Assembly: GCF_000374045.1 (NCBI RefSeq)
Contig: NZ_KB893331.1
Location: 1 to 64,000, forward strand
DNA from: Segetibacter koreensis DSM 18137
Lineage (GTDB): Bacteria > Bacteroidota > Bacteroidia > Chitinophagales > Chitinophagaceae
Reading direction: 5' to 3'
Length of the DNA stretch: 64,000 nucleotides
Shown here: piece by piece, positions 19,682-29,068 of the stretch
How the letters are laid out: each line of letters starts with the position of its first letter
How positions within the stretch are numbered: position 1 is the stretch's first letter
The notes under the pieces: model-generated
What the model saw: the letters and a program-made list of their open reading frames with translations, nothing else
The model's database searches: none
Told to the model about the DNA's origin: nothing
Program-made: the position numbers and the translations under genes

Positions 19682-20323
19682 CTACAAATTGTTGAAATCA
19701 TACTCATATACCGGGTCTATATGAGTTCCCGCCTGCATTTCAAAGACAGGATTAATGATGCCGTTCGAAAGACTGTACACCCAACCATGCAAATGGGGCC
19801 TTTGTTCATGCTTCCATGCTTTTTGTATTATAGAAGTTTTAGCCAGGTTCATCACCTGTTCTCTTACGGTAAGCTCTATTAGTCTATTTACTCTTTCTTC
19901 TCCTTCCGGATATTTTTCCATTTCCTGCCGGTGCAACCGGTAAATATCTTTTATATTTCGGAGCCACATATTTAAGACTTGCTTATGATCGTGGTTTGTC
20001 AACGCTGCTTTTACTCCTCCACAACCATAGTGCCCGCAAACAATGATGTGTTTGACTTTGAGAACTTCTACTGCATATTCCAAAACACTTAGCACATTTA
20101 CATCGGTGTTTATCACCAGGTTGGCTATGTTTCGATGTACAAAAATTTCACCAGGCTGAGTGCCGGTAATTTCATTTGCCGGAACACGACTGTCGCTGCA
20201 GCCTATCCATAAAAATTCAGGTGTTTGCAAATGCTCAAGTCTTAAAAAAAAATTGGGGTCATCTTCAACTTTTTCTTTTGCCCATGCTCTGTTTTCTAAC
20301 AATAACTTTTCGTATGATGTCAT
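19682..20323 (-). CDS. can: beta-class carbonic anhydrase
   Basis: 213 residues. Zinc ligands Cys42, His98 and Cys101 occur in [11 protein letters not shown] and [13 protein letters not shown], with the Asp44-Arg46 dyad typical of beta enzymes. It interconverts CO2 and bicarbonate in the cytoplasm. Its start overlaps the stop of the upstream SulP gene by 4 nt (ATGA), so the two are translationally coupled. This suggests that the enzyme works on the bicarbonate moved by that transporter. Confidence 0.95.
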   Translation of the reverse strand: MTSYEKLLLENRAWAKEKVEDDPNFFLRLEHLQTPEFLWIGCSDSRVPANEITGTQPGEIFVHRNIANLVINTDVNVLSVLEYAVEVLKVKHIIVCGHYGCGGVKAALTNHDHKQVLNMWLRNIKDIYRLHRQEMEKYPEGEERVNRLIELTVREQVMNLAKTSIIQKAWKHEQRPHLHGWVYSLSNGIINPVFEMQAGTHIDPVYEYDFNNL

Positions 20324-21885
20324 GCAATTTTAAGTTTTAAAGGTTCATCAAATAGTGAATGCATTGTCTTGGACATGCTTTTTTTAATTTCTACCTTGAT
20401 ATTTTTTAGATGCGCGTGTTTCAGGAAGTTGTTTATTTCTTCAATTATATCTTTATCAATAAAATCAGCTCTTGTTGCATCAATAACTATGAACGAATTT
20501 GCAGGAACTTCTTCCAGCTTCTGTTTTATTATTGGCTTATTTAGAAAGGAAACATCCTTGCGAAGACGTACAAGATACCGGTTAGCATCACTTACAACAA
20601 GTACTGAAGACTTGAAGTTTGCACGGACCATAAAAAATAAACCTACAATTATTCCGGTTACAATTCCAACCAGTAAATCAGTAAGCAGTATTGCAAGTAT
20701 TGTTACAACAAAAGGAATAAACTGATCCCATCCCTTGATATAAAATTCTTTGAATATAGAAACTTTAGCAAGTTTATATCCTGTGAAAATAAGAATAGCG
20801 GCTAGTGCCGATAAGGGAATTAAGTTAAGTATTCCCGGAATAAGAAGTACAGAAACAAGCAACATTATGCCATGAGCAATTGATGAAGCTTTTGTTTTTG
20901 CTCCTGCCATTACGTTTGCGGAGCTCCTTACTACCACCGAGGTTAATGGTAAACCGCCTATTAAACCAGACACCATATTTCCTATTCCCTGTGCTTTTAG
21001 TTCCCTGTTGCTTGGTGTAACTCTTTTTAGAGGGTCGAGTTTATCCACAGCTTCAATACCAAGTAATGTTTCCAGGCTCGCAACAATAGCGAGTGTAACT
21101 GCTGTTATCCATACATCCGGATTTTTGATAAAAGCAATGTCAGGAAAAGTAAAAAATGAAAGAAACATCGATGCATTTTCTGCTACAGGCAAAGATACCA
21201 GGTGCTTTTGTTCTAATTGCATACCCGTAGAACCAGCTAATACTTTACTTAGAAAAACAGCTACCAATACCACTACCAACGGTCCTGGAATAAGTTTTAA
21301 TACTTTTTTAGATTTAAAAAATTTAGTCTCCCAGGCAACTAAAATGATTATTGAAATAATACCAATAATGACGGCGGCAGGAGTAATATAATTTAATGAA
21401 TGAAAAATACCCGAAAAAGTGTTTTCCTTGTCACCTTGAGAGAATGACACATCTCCCGTATAATTGGAATCGTAACCTACAAAATGGGGAAGTTGCTTTA
21501 GAATAAGAATGAGACCGATAGCAGCCAGCATTCCTTTTATAACAGAGTTGGGAATATAATCTCCAACAACACCTGCCTTGACAAACCCTAATACAACTTG
21601 TATCATACCAGCCAGTACTACGGCCAGCAAAAAAGCCTCATACACTTGTAATTTAATAATAGCGGAAGCAACAATCACAGTTAACCCCGCCGCCGGTCCG
21701 CTTACACTTAATTGCGAACCACTCAATGTTCCAATTACGATCCCACCAACGATGCCGGCGATAATTCCAGAGAAAAGTGGCGCACCCGAACCAAGGGCAA
21801 TACCTAAACATAGTGGTAATGCCACCAGAAAAACCACGACAGAAGCCGGTATATCGGCTCCTGCATGCTTTAAATAATTTTTCAT
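20320..21885 (-). CDS. SulP-family anion transporter with STAS domain, probably bicarbonate
   Basis: 521 residues. The N-terminal part ([20 protein letters not shown], then [20 protein letters not shown] and [12 protein letters not shown]) and the block [20 protein letters not shown] are SulP signatures; about 10-14 membrane segments follow. A C-terminal cytosolic STAS domain (about 430-515, [13 protein letters not shown]) ends the chain. SulP proteins carry sulfate, bicarbonate or other anions. The overlap with carbonic anhydrase favours bicarbonate or dissolved inorganic carbon supply; this is inference from context. Confidence 0.9.
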   Translation of the reverse strand: MKNYLKHAGADIPASVVVFLVALPLCLGIALGSGAPLFSGIIAGIVGGIVIGTLSGSQLSVSGPAAGLTVIVASAIIKLQVYEAFLLAVVLAGMIQVVLGFVKAGVVGDYIPNSVIKGMLAAIGLILILKQLPHFVGYDSNYTGDVSFSQGDKENTFSGIFHSLNYITPAAVIIGIISIIILVAWETKFFKSKKVLKLIPGPLVVVLVAVFLSKVLAGSTGMQLEQKHLVSLPVAENASMFLSFFTFPDIAFIKNPDVWITAVTLAIVASLETLLGIEAVDKLDPLKRVTPSNRELKAQGIGNMVSGLIGGLPLTSVVVRSSANVMAGAKTKASSIAHGIMLLVSVLLIPGILNLIPLSALAAILIFTGYKLAKVSIFKEFYIKGWDQFIPFVVTILAILLTDLLVGIVTGIIVGLFFMVRANFKSSVLVVSDANRYLVRLRKDVSFLNKPIIKQKLEEVPANSFIVIDATRADFIDKDIIEEINNFLKHAHLKNIKVEIKKSMSKTMHSLFDEPLKLKIA

Positions 21886-21912
21886 GCAGAAGAATGTATT
21901 TATCGAATCAAT

Positions 21913-21943
21913 AAAATATAATCAGTTATAATAAAAAGGACAA
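21913..21943 (-). promoter_or_regulatory. putative promoter of the SulP-carbonic anhydrase operon
   Basis: On the minus strand TTG (21943-21941), a 20-nt spacer, then TATATTTT (21920-21913), one base off TAnnTTTG. It lies 27 nt before the SulP start. Confidence 0.45.
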
Positions 21944-21953
21944 GGCAATCTAT

Positions 21954-22268
21954 TTATATAACCGAATCGGGAGGTGGAATTACAACTTCTGTGGAATGAT
22001 TAGAAGGGATGCTTTCTGAAAGATGAATATAAGCAAGTTCTTTACTGTCAGAACAAAAAGAAATACCGGTTGAATAACCTGAAGGGGGTAAATAAGGGTG
22101 ATTGAATTTGGCAAATGTATCAGCTTTGCCTGCATCGTCAGCGGCATTATGAGGCAATTCTTCTGTCCACTGGTTTTTACTCAGCATGTTGCCGATCTGC
22201 GCTATTGGCAACATTTGTATTGCTATCAACAGACTTAAAAAAAACGATATGATTTTAAGTTTTATCAT
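21954..22268 (-). CDS. short secreted protein of unknown function
   Basis: 104 residues from ATG 22268, chosen because MIKLKIISFFLSLLIAIQML begins a signal peptide and because a consensus promoter lies 12 nt upstream; a longer frame would start inside that promoter. The mature part (about 80 residues) is polar, with a Pro-rich C-terminus (VVIPPPDSVI) and one Cys. No family is recognised. It may be periplasmic. Confidence 0.6.
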   Translation of the reverse strand: MIKLKIISFFLSLLIAIQMLPIAQIGNMLSKNQWTEELPHNAADDAGKADTFAKFNHPYLPPSGYSTGISFCSDSKELAYIHLSESIPSNHSTEVVIPPPDSVI

Positions 22269-22280
22269 TTTACCCTGAGG

Positions 22281-22311
22281 CAAAGATAACAACCAGAGAT
22301 ATTAATCACAA
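22281..22311 (-). promoter_or_regulatory. consensus promoter of the short secreted protein gene
   Basis: Minus strand: TTG (22311-22309), 20-nt spacer, TATCTTTG (22288-22281), a perfect Bacteroidota -7 box, 12 nt before the ATG. This makes the 5' leader very short and supports the chosen start. Confidence 0.65.
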
Positions 22312-22373
22312 TATTCGACATATCATTTAACAAACAAAAGTAATAGAACAAAAAAAACGTATATCCTTTTTCA

Positions 22374-23123
22374 TCAGATATTCAACCCCCCGCACACACT
22401 TATAACCTGGCCCGTAACATAACTACTCATGTCACTGGCGAGATATAAAGTAGTGTCTGCTATTTCAGCGGCGGTGCCAAAACGTCCTAAAGGAATTTTT
22501 TGTAAATAAGTTTTTGAGGCTTCTCCATCTTTAAGATAATCCGTCATGTCTGTCTCTACAAATCCCGGAGCAATTGCGTTGCATCGAATATTACGGCTTC
22601 CTAATTCATGCGCCATCGATTTAGTAAATCCTATTATTCCTGCTTTAGAAGCTGCGTAACTGCTTTGTCCTGCATTGCCTCTGATACCTATTATAGAACT
22701 CATGTTTATAATGCTGCCTTTTCTTGCCTTCATCATAGGTTTTATAACCTGCTTCGTCATATTAAAAACACTCTTCAGGTTGATATTCATTACGTCATCC
22801 CATTGCTCAGACGTCATGCGCAGCAGCAGGTTATCTTTACTGATGCCAGCATTATTTACACAAACATCTATGGTTCCAAATTCTTTAATAGTGTCATTTA
22901 CCATTGCCTCACATTCTGCATAAACTCCTGCATTACTTTTATATGCTTTGGCTTTTACGCCTGCAGCTTGAAGTTTTTCTTCCAGCGCTTTTGCTTTTTC
23001 ATCACTACTTACATATGTAAATGCAATGTTTGCACCTTGTTCTGCCAATTTTAAAGCAATTGCTTCACCGATTCCACGGCTCGCGCCTGTAACTATAGCA
23101 ACTTTTCCCTCGAGTAATTTCAT
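22374..23123 (-). CDS. fabG: 3-oxoacyl-ACP reductase
   Basis: 249 residues, classical short-chain dehydrogenase. Cofactor motif TGASRGIG (12-19), NNAG (90-93), Asn114, Ser143, Tyr156 and Lys160 (SYAASK) form the catalytic tetrad. It reduces 3-oxoacyl-ACP with NADPH in fatty-acid elongation. Identity with FabG is supported by its length, by VTGASRGIGEAIA and by YVTGQVISVCGG near the end. TACTTTTG at 23200-23207 on the minus strand may be its -7 box, giving a leader of about 70 nt. Confidence 0.9.
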   Translation of the reverse strand: MKLLEGKVAIVTGASRGIGEAIALKLAEQGANIAFTYVSSDEKAKALEEKLQAAGVKAKAYKSNAGVYAECEAMVNDTIKEFGTIDVCVNNAGISKDNLLLRMTSEQWDDVMNINLKSVFNMTKQVIKPMMKARKGSIINMSSIIGIRGNAGQSSYAASKAGIIGFTKSMAHELGSRNIRCNAIAPGFVETDMTDYLKDGEASKTYLQKIPLGRFGTAAEIADTTLYLASDMSSYVTGQVISVCGGLNI

Positions 23124-23288
23124 AGATTTGACATAAATTTTATAAACGTATCAGGATTATACAGAGCTAATCTTTTTCTAATTTGTGCCTGGTTGAAAGC
23201 AAAAGTAAATTAATAGAACATCAGTACACTCATATACTCAACTTTTTCTCTTTATTCAATCACCTTACAATCAAATCGCTCTAAACTT

Positions 23289-24392
23289 CTACCTATATTT
23301 CTTTTCGTAACTATAGTAGTACGAATTGTATAATACAAATGCCAGTAACATGATTGCCGCAGGAAGTAATAACCCGGGATCGTATAACAGAATAAAAAAG
23401 CAAGCGGCAATAATAGCAAACACAACCCGGATTAACTGCTCCATATCTGTTTTGTCAGTTAAAAGCACTACATGAAACATGCATAATAGTGCAATACCCA
23501 TTAATAATATTTGCGGGTAATCGGCAATGACGAAATGAACATTTAAGCCTTTGAATACAAAAAGAAATTCAGGGAGCAGAAGGAGTGTATACATTATTGA
23601 CATCCTCATAAACCTGCTGATAATTGTGATGGGAAGGTTTTTGGTGAACGACAAAAACTCTTCTTCAAAAGCTCTTATATGAAATACAATGGCGCTGTGT
23701 GAGGCTGCAGTAATTAAAAGTAAAAGCTGCAATGGACGAATGTCGTAGCGGTCGGGCACGTATAGCTTTATAAATCCAAAAAGAATCAATAGAGAAAATA
23801 TTTTAGTTACAAAGAGCATTTGTTTGCGGTCGTGCCAGAGAAAGAGGAGCGGAATGATAAAAAGTGGCTTTGATATATTTATATTGAAAGTTGGTAATGC
23901 AAACCTCGCTTTAAACAGGTTCTTCTTTTGTATACTAACAATATAAATTAAAGCTGTCAGGCTAACAACAATTACATTAAAAAGAAGAACCGCTATGGCA
24001 CACCAATATTGTTGTTTAGCAAGAGCGAGCCAAACAATTGCCAGGGCATATAATATTACAGGCAAATAAACAAGCGCTTGTACATACACCATGTATAAGT
24101 ACAGTTTTTTAAAAGATAAACTGTTGAGACAAAACAAAAAGGATTGCCGGGGATCAGCAAGCTGGTGCAAAATATAATCGATGCATTTGAAATTATACAA
24201 AAGCCAGGTGACCATAACTGAAGCTAAGAAAACAGGACTTTGAATGATGCCGGTAATAATGGAAAGATGAAAGGCTAAAGGCGAAAAAGGTAACCCGAAT
24301 AACACAAAAAAACCAAAAATGAAAAGCCCGGCGTTAACCTTATAAAAATGATTAACCAAAACCCTTTGCAATATGCTGGATCCTTTGGTCAT
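23289..24392 (-). CDS. ABC transporter membrane subunit
   Basis: 367 residues with about ten hydrophobic segments and short basic loops; no signal peptide and no soluble domain. Its start overlaps the stop of the ATP-binding subunit gene by 4 nt, so the two are translationally coupled, and it is assigned as the partner permease. The sequence is not close to any permease I recognise by eye. An exporter type is likely because no substrate-binding protein gene is nearby. The substrate is unknown. Confidence 0.7.
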   Translation of the reverse strand: MTKGSSILQRVLVNHFYKVNAGLFIFGFFVLFGLPFSPLAFHLSIITGIIQSPVFLASVMVTWLLYNFKCIDYILHQLADPRQSFLFCLNSLSFKKLYLYMVYVQALVYLPVILYALAIVWLALAKQQYWCAIAVLLFNVIVVSLTALIYIVSIQKKNLFKARFALPTFNINISKPLFIIPLLFLWHDRKQMLFVTKIFSLLILFGFIKLYVPDRYDIRPLQLLLLITAASHSAIVFHIRAFEEEFLSFTKNLPITIISRFMRMSIMYTLLLLPEFLFVFKGLNVHFVIADYPQILLMGIALLCMFHVVLLTDKTDMEQLIRVVFAIIAACFFILLYDPGLLLPAAIMLLAFVLYNSYYYSYEKKYR

Positions 24393-25024
24393 ATACCGGT
24401 TGTATAAATCGTTTTATTTTCTGCAATCAATGTTCCTGAAAATTGCAACTGATCTTTATGCAGTGTTTGGTGAGAGGTGATGATGAACGATGTTCCTTCT
24501 TTATATTTGTCGTTTATAATTCTGCAAATTGTATCTACAGCCTTTGCATCTATAGTAATTAGTGGTTCATCGAGTAATATTATTTTTGGGTGTCCGATAA
24601 AAGCAAGTACCAGGCTCACTTTTTTAATCATGCCGCTGGAATAACTTCCCAATCTTTGGTGGTACGCATCATAAACATGTAATTGTTTTAATAAATCCTC
24701 AGCCTGTTGCAAATCCCCGCAATTTGTTTCACAATACAGCTCCACTAAATCTTTAGCAGTTAAAAAAGATGGGTATAAAGGTTCAGCTTCTGCATAATTT
24801 ACAAGCCTCACAAAATGTTTTCGATGTTTTTTAATACTGAATTTATTTTCTAAAATTATGTCCCCGGTAAAAGGGTGCAAGCCAGCAATCATTTTAAGGA
24901 AAGTAGTTTTCCCTGATCCATTTTCTCCCTTCATCCACCATATTCCATTAGTAATTGATAACAAAGGAACTTTTATAGCTAAATAACTTCCGTAATATTT
25001 TTGAATATTATTAAACTCCAGCAT
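24389..25024 (-). CDS. ABC transporter ATP-binding protein
   Basis: 211 residues from ATG 25024 (a TTG at 25036 is also in frame). Walker A GENGSGKTTFLKM (about 34-46), signature YSSGMIKKVSL, a shortened form of LSGGQ, Walker B KIILLDEPLITID and the switch His in ITSHQT. Only one nucleotide-binding domain, so it acts as a dimer with the overlapping membrane subunit. The domain is of the CcmA/ABC-2 export kind. An inverted repeat about 160 nt upstream may be an operator. Confidence 0.85.
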   Translation of the reverse strand: MLEFNNIQKYYGSYLAIKVPLLSITNGIWWMKGENGSGKTTFLKMIAGLHPFTGDIILENKFSIKKHRKHFVRLVNYAEAEPLYPSFLTAKDLVELYCETNCGDLQQAEDLLKQLHVYDAYHQRLGSYSSGMIKKVSLVLAFIGHPKIILLDEPLITIDAKAVDTICRIINDKYKEGTSFIITSHQTLHKDQLQFSGTLIAENKTIYTTGI

Positions 25025-25185
25025 TATATTAATCAAAGAAATACTTGTTTGTAAACGTAGTGGAAATTAAGACAAGAGTTTGTTATAAAGTTATTTGAAG
25101 GAGGCTGATTTTAAGCAACAGTAGGTGCAATAGATCATTAGAGGGAAAATTGCACAAATACTCTCCAAAGGAACTAAATATGGAA

Positions 25186-25205
25186 TGGTGTAACACCAAT
25201 ATTGG
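25186..25205. promoter_or_regulatory. candidate operator upstream of the ABC transporter operon
   Basis: TGGTGTAACACCA (25186-25198) is a 6-1-6 inverted repeat and is immediately overlapped by the 10-bp palindrome CCAATATTGG (25196-25205). They lie 162-181 nt before the ATP-binding subunit start. No bound factor is known. Confidence 0.35.
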
Positions 25206-25247
25206 CATGAGGGGTTAAAGGCAAATAAAAAACAGATCCCTTAATCC

Positions 25248-26762
25248 TCACTGATTATTTGCAATAGCAAGAATTTCATCAATATATTTTCGGTCGTTGC
25301 TTAGTCTTGGTACTTTATGCTGTCCGCCAAGTTTTCCTTTACTTTTGAGCCATTCTTCAAAAACTCCTTTTTTCAATGACCTGATTACCGGCATCCGCAA
25401 TGCAATATCTTTATGACGCTTGGCCTCATAATCACTATTGGCATTTTTTAAAGCATTGTCAAGTTCATAAGTAAAAAATCCCAGGTCCGACGGCTCTTTT
25501 TCAAATTGTATTAACCATTCATGACCGCCGTTTCCTTTTTCGCTAAAATAAATGGGAGCAGCTGTATAATCGTTTACTATTGCTCCGGTTTTTTCGCATG
25601 CCGCAGCAATAGCACAATCTGAATTATTTACAATTACTTCTTCACCAAATGCGTTGATAAAATGCTTTATTCTTCCTGAAACTTTTATTTTATACGGTGA
25701 CAATGAGGTGAATTGTATGGTATCTCCTATTAGGTATCTCCATAATCCGCCGTTGGTACTTATAACAACAGCATAATTTTTTCCAATTTCAACAGAATCC
25801 AGTTGTAAAGTTTGAGGATTTGCTTTTCCGTATTCCTCCACCGGCAGAAATTCATAAAAAATTCCATGATGCAAGAACAGCAGCATTCCTTCTACATCCG
25901 GATTGTCCTGGGCTGCAAAGAAACCTTCGCTTGCATTATATAAGTCCAGGTAATTAATTGGTGCCCCGATCAACTTTTCAAATTGCTCTTTATAAGGTGT
26001 AAACGAAACGCCGCCATGAATATATAATTCAAGATTTGGCCATACTTCTGCAAGACATTCTTTTCCTGTTATTTCCAGTATTCTTTTAATTAAAACCAAG
26101 GTCCACGTTGGCACGCCACTTATACTGGTAACATTTTCATGAATAGTAGTTTTTGCAAGTTTTTCTATTTTTGTTTCCCATTCATCTAACAAAGCAATAG
26201 ACAATTCTGGAGTTCTGAGCCAATGACCGTAAAAAGGTGTGTTTTGCATGAGCACTGCGCTTAAATCTCCATACTTGGCTTCTTCATTCATTTTGCACAC
26301 TTGGTGGCTTCCACCTATAACCAGCCCCTTTCCCGTTAGCAAATCACTGTCAGGGTTAAAATTGTAATATAATGTAAGCAGATCTTTGGCGCCCTGAAAA
26401 TGGCTTCCATCCAGGCTTTCTTCAGACACAGGAATAAATTTGCTCTTATCGCTGGTAGTTCCGCTGCTTTTGGCAAACCAGTTAATAGGAGTATTCCACA
26501 ACAAATTCTGCTCCCCATTCATCATACGTTCTATATACGGTTTTAAATCTTCGTATTCGTGAATAGGAACAAGGTCTTTAAAATCTTTTATGGTATAAAT
26601 ATCTTCAAAACGATATTTCCTTCCTATTTCTGTGTACTGAGCAGATGTTATCAGATCCTGGAATACTTCGTATTGAGCAGCAACAGGATTATTGATCCAG
26701 TTTTCGATTCGCCAAAGCCTAAAACGGGCCAGGCGCGATATGGCAGGGCTTAAAAGTTTCAT
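25248..26762 (-). CDS. GH3-like acyl-adenylating enzyme
   Basis: 504 residues of the GH3 superfamily (plant auxin-amido synthetases and bacterial relatives, all of the ANL adenylating fold). The ATP-phosphate loop SSGTTSDKSKFIPVS lies at about 95-109, followed by GKGLVIGGSHQ and the adenylation motif YNASEGFFAAQD; the C-terminal GRIKHFINAFGEEVIV contains the hinge. It should activate a carboxylate to acyl-AMP and may join it to an amino acid or thiol, but no bacterial substrate is established. It is downstream of lptB on the same strand (119-nt gap). Confidence 0.85.
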   Translation of the reverse strand: MKLLSPAISRLARFRLWRIENWINNPVAAQYEVFQDLITSAQYTEIGRKYRFEDIYTIKDFKDLVPIHEYEDLKPYIERMMNGEQNLLWNTPINWFAKSSGTTSDKSKFIPVSEESLDGSHFQGAKDLLTLYYNFNPDSDLLTGKGLVIGGSHQVCKMNEEAKYGDLSAVLMQNTPFYGHWLRTPELSIALLDEWETKIEKLAKTTIHENVTSISGVPTWTLVLIKRILEITGKECLAEVWPNLELYIHGGVSFTPYKEQFEKLIGAPINYLDLYNASEGFFAAQDNPDVEGMLLFLHHGIFYEFLPVEEYGKANPQTLQLDSVEIGKNYAVVISTNGGLWRYLIGDTIQFTSLSPYKIKVSGRIKHFINAFGEEVIVNNSDCAIAAACEKTGAIVNDYTAAPIYFSEKGNGGHEWLIQFEKEPSDLGFFTYELDNALKNANSDYEAKRHKDIALRMPVIRSLKKGVFEEWLKSKGKLGGQHKVPRLSNDRKYIDEILAIANNQ

Positions 26763-26881
26763 TAGATACGTGTAGTACTTGACAAAATAACAAAATGAAA
26801 CTAAACAGAACGGTTTTTTTTAAGGAGTTTTTAATATTTGACAGTAAAAACCAGCTTTTAGGCGAAAAACTATTCATATTT

Positions 26882-27700
26882 CTAACGCTGATCATCAAAA
26901 GATGCAACACTTTCTGTAGCTTTTTGAAGAGCATTGTCTCTTTCCATTTCAATAATCCAGTCTTTTCTGCGGAGTTGAAAATTGGTTCCCAAATATAATC
27001 GTCTCACTTGTTCATTGTTTGCCAGCTCCTCTGCACTACCATGTTTAAATATTTTTCCTTCTATCAGCAAATAAGCACGGTCACATATAGATAAAGTCTC
27101 ATTTACATTATGATCTGTAATTAATATACCAATGTTTCGATACTTTAATTTTGCAACAACAGTCTGTATATCTTCTACAGCAATAGGATCTACGCCGGCA
27201 AAAGGTTCATCTAACAAAATAAATTTAGGGTCGACTGCAAGTGCACGTGCAATTTCTGTTCTTCTTCTTTCTCCCCCGCTTATGCTGTCGCCGTTATTTT
27301 TTCGAACGTGATGCAAATTAAACTCATCAAGCAAAGCTTCTAACCGTTCCTTTTGTTCTTTTTTGCTCAGCTTGGTCATTTCAAGCACTGCTTTTATATT
27401 ATCTTCAACAGAAAGCTTCCTAAAAACGCTGGCTTCCTGGGGCAGATACCCAATACCCATTTGAGCCCTTTTATACATTGGAAGCTTGGTAATTTCCTCG
27501 TCGTTTAAAAAAACAGTTCCCTCGTCAGGCTTAATTAAACCTACCACCATATAAAATGTGGTCGTTTTTCCTGCGCCGTTCGGACCTAGCAAACCAACAA
27601 TTTCACCTTGTTTTACGTCAATTGATACATTGTTGACGACAGTACGGTTGCGATAACTTTTAATAAGGTCTTTGGTATGTATAATAAGACTCAATGACAA
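26882..27700 (-). CDS. lptB: lipopolysaccharide export ABC ATPase
   Basis: 272 residues with TTG as start (27700, or TTG 27694); no ATG exists before the conserved [19 protein letters not shown], and a -7 box sits 10 nt upstream. Walker [14 protein letters not shown] (about 39-51), Q-loop [13 protein letters not shown], signature SISGGERRR, Walker [16 protein letters not shown], switch His ITDHN. These match LptB, the ATPase that drives LPS transport with LptFG at the inner membrane. The C-terminal 30 residues ([20 protein letters not shown]) extend beyond the usual length. Confidence 0.92.
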   Translation of the reverse strand: MSLSLIIHTKDLIKSYRNRTVVNNVSIDVKQGEIVGLLGPNGAGKTTTFYMVVGLIKPDEGTVFLNDEEITKLPMYKRAQMGIGYLPQEASVFRKLSVEDNIKAVLEMTKLSKKEQKERLEALLDEFNLHHVRKNNGDSISGGERRRTEIARALAVDPKFILLDEPFAGVDPIAVEDIQTVVAKLKYRNIGILITDHNVNETLSICDRAYLLIEGKIFKHGSAEELANNEQVRRLYLGTNFQLRRKDWIIEMERDNALQKATESVASFDDQR

Positions 27701-27710
27701 ATGATTTTAA

Positions 27711-27718
27711 CAAAAATA
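27711..27718 (-). promoter_or_regulatory. -7 box of the lptB promoter
   Basis: TATTTTTG on the minus strand, a perfect TAnnTTTG, 10 nt before the TTG at 27700. No clear -33 TTG is seen at 19-22 nt. Confidence 0.45.
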
Positions 27719-27886
27719 CACTAATAGCAAGTTTATTGTCATCCGAACATGGCTCTTAACAGTTTATTGGGGTGATTTTAAGCAAGTTGACACAAACCTG
27801 CTAAACGTATAAATAAAAAATTTATACAAAAATTACTAAAAAAAGTAAAATTAGATGTGTAAAGGTTTGTGGAAGGTCTCCTGCTC

Positions 27887-27916
27887 TTGTTTTTATTTTT
27901 ATACAGCTTATGTTTG
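27887..27916 (+). promoter_or_regulatory. consensus promoter of metF
   Basis: TTG (27887-27889), 19-nt spacer, TATGTTTG (27909-27916): a perfect Bacteroidota promoter. The box lies 21 nt before ATG 27938 and inside a longer upstream frame, so it fixes the gene start at 27938 rather than 27869. Confidence 0.75.
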
Positions 27917-27937
27917 CAGCAATTTTTAAAATACAGG

Positions 27938-28891
27938 ATGAAAGTTATTGAGCATCTTAAACAGGCTAAGGATACACTTATTTCTTTTGAAGTTTTACCA
28001 CCATTAAAAGGTAAAAGTATCAATTCAATTTATGATCATCTTGATCCTTTGATGGAATTTAAACCTTCATGGATAAATGTTACCTATCATAGAAGTGAAA
28101 GCATGTTTAAGAAAAAAGCCGACGGCACTTTTGAAAAAGTAGAAGTGCGTAAACGGCCTGGTACTGTTGGCATTTGTGCATCTATTATGAACCATTATAA
28201 AATAGATGCTGTACCTCACTTTATTTGCGGCGGTTTTAATAAAAGAGAAACCGAAGATGCCCTCATTGATCTTAATTTTCTTGATGTAGATAATGTTTTG
28301 GTTCTAAGAGGCGATGCTGCTAAAAATGAAACTTCCTTTGAACCGGAACCTGATGGCCACAGTTATGCGATAGACCTTTTGAAACAGGTGGTAGACCTCA
28401 ATAACGGTATTTACCTGGATGAAGATATTCAAAACGGGGGTAAAACAAACTTCTGCATTGGAGTTGCAGGTTATCCTGAAAAACATTTTGAAGCACCAAA
28501 CCTGGAAATCGATCTTAGGCGTTTAAAAGAGAAAGTAGATGCGGGAGCCAGTTATATAATGACTCAAATGTTTTTTGATAACAAGAAGTTTTTTGATTTT
28601 GTAAAGGCATGCAGGGAAATAGGCATCGAGGTGCCCATCATTCCTGGTTTAAAGCCTATTACTAGCAAAAAACAATTATCAATACTTCCAAGAATATTTC
28701 ATGTAGACATTCCTACAGATCTCTCAAATGCTATCATGCGGTCAAAAACAGACCAGGAATGTGAATGCGTAGGTGCTGAATGGCTTATTCAACAAAGTAA
28801 GGAATTAAAGAAATTCGGAGTTCCGGTATTACACTATTATACACTCGGCAAGCCAAAGGTTATCTGGAATGTTGTGAAGGAACTTGTATAG
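27938..28891 (+). CDS. metF: 5,10-methylenetetrahydrofolate reductase
   Basis: 317 residues from ATG 27938, the family's usual length. FAD and folate-site motifs: ISFEVLPPLKG (about 15-25), WINVTYHRSE, VLRGDAAKN (about 125), IGVAGYPEKHFEAPN and YIMTQMFFD, with PIIPGLKPITSK near 238. It reduces 5,10-methylene-THF to 5-methyl-THF with NAD(P)H for methionine synthesis. It has its own promoter and is divergent from lptB. Confidence 0.95.
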   Translation: MKVIEHLKQAKDTLISFEVLPPLKGKSINSIYDHLDPLMEFKPSWINVTYHRSESMFKKKADGTFEKVEVRKRPGTVGICASIMNHYKIDAVPHFICGGFNKRETEDALIDLNFLDVDNVLVLRGDAAKNETSFEPEPDGHSYAIDLLKQVVDLNNGIYLDEDIQNGGKTNFCIGVAGYPEKHFEAPNLEIDLRRLKEKVDAGASYIMTQMFFDNKKFFDFVKACREIGIEVPIIPGLKPITSKKQLSILPRIFHVDIPTDLSNAIMRSKTDQECECVGAEWLIQQSKELKKFGVPVLHYYTLGKPKVIWNVVKELV

Positions 28892-29068
28892 CAGCTTTTA
28901 TTCCCGGCCTCATTTCGCCTGCTGTAATTACTTTTTTTACCAAAGTCATTGTTAATCCTGTTAATTATCGGTTATAGGAATTCCGCGCATTTTGCTAAAA
29001 ATTCGGATTATTCCAATTAAAAATGATTCTGAAATTAATAGTGGTTCTAAATTATTTACCTTAGCCGG

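Noticed and set aside
27869-27937. N-terminal extension of metF
   Set aside because: It would contain the consensus promoter itself; ATG 27938 gives the normal MetF N-terminus.
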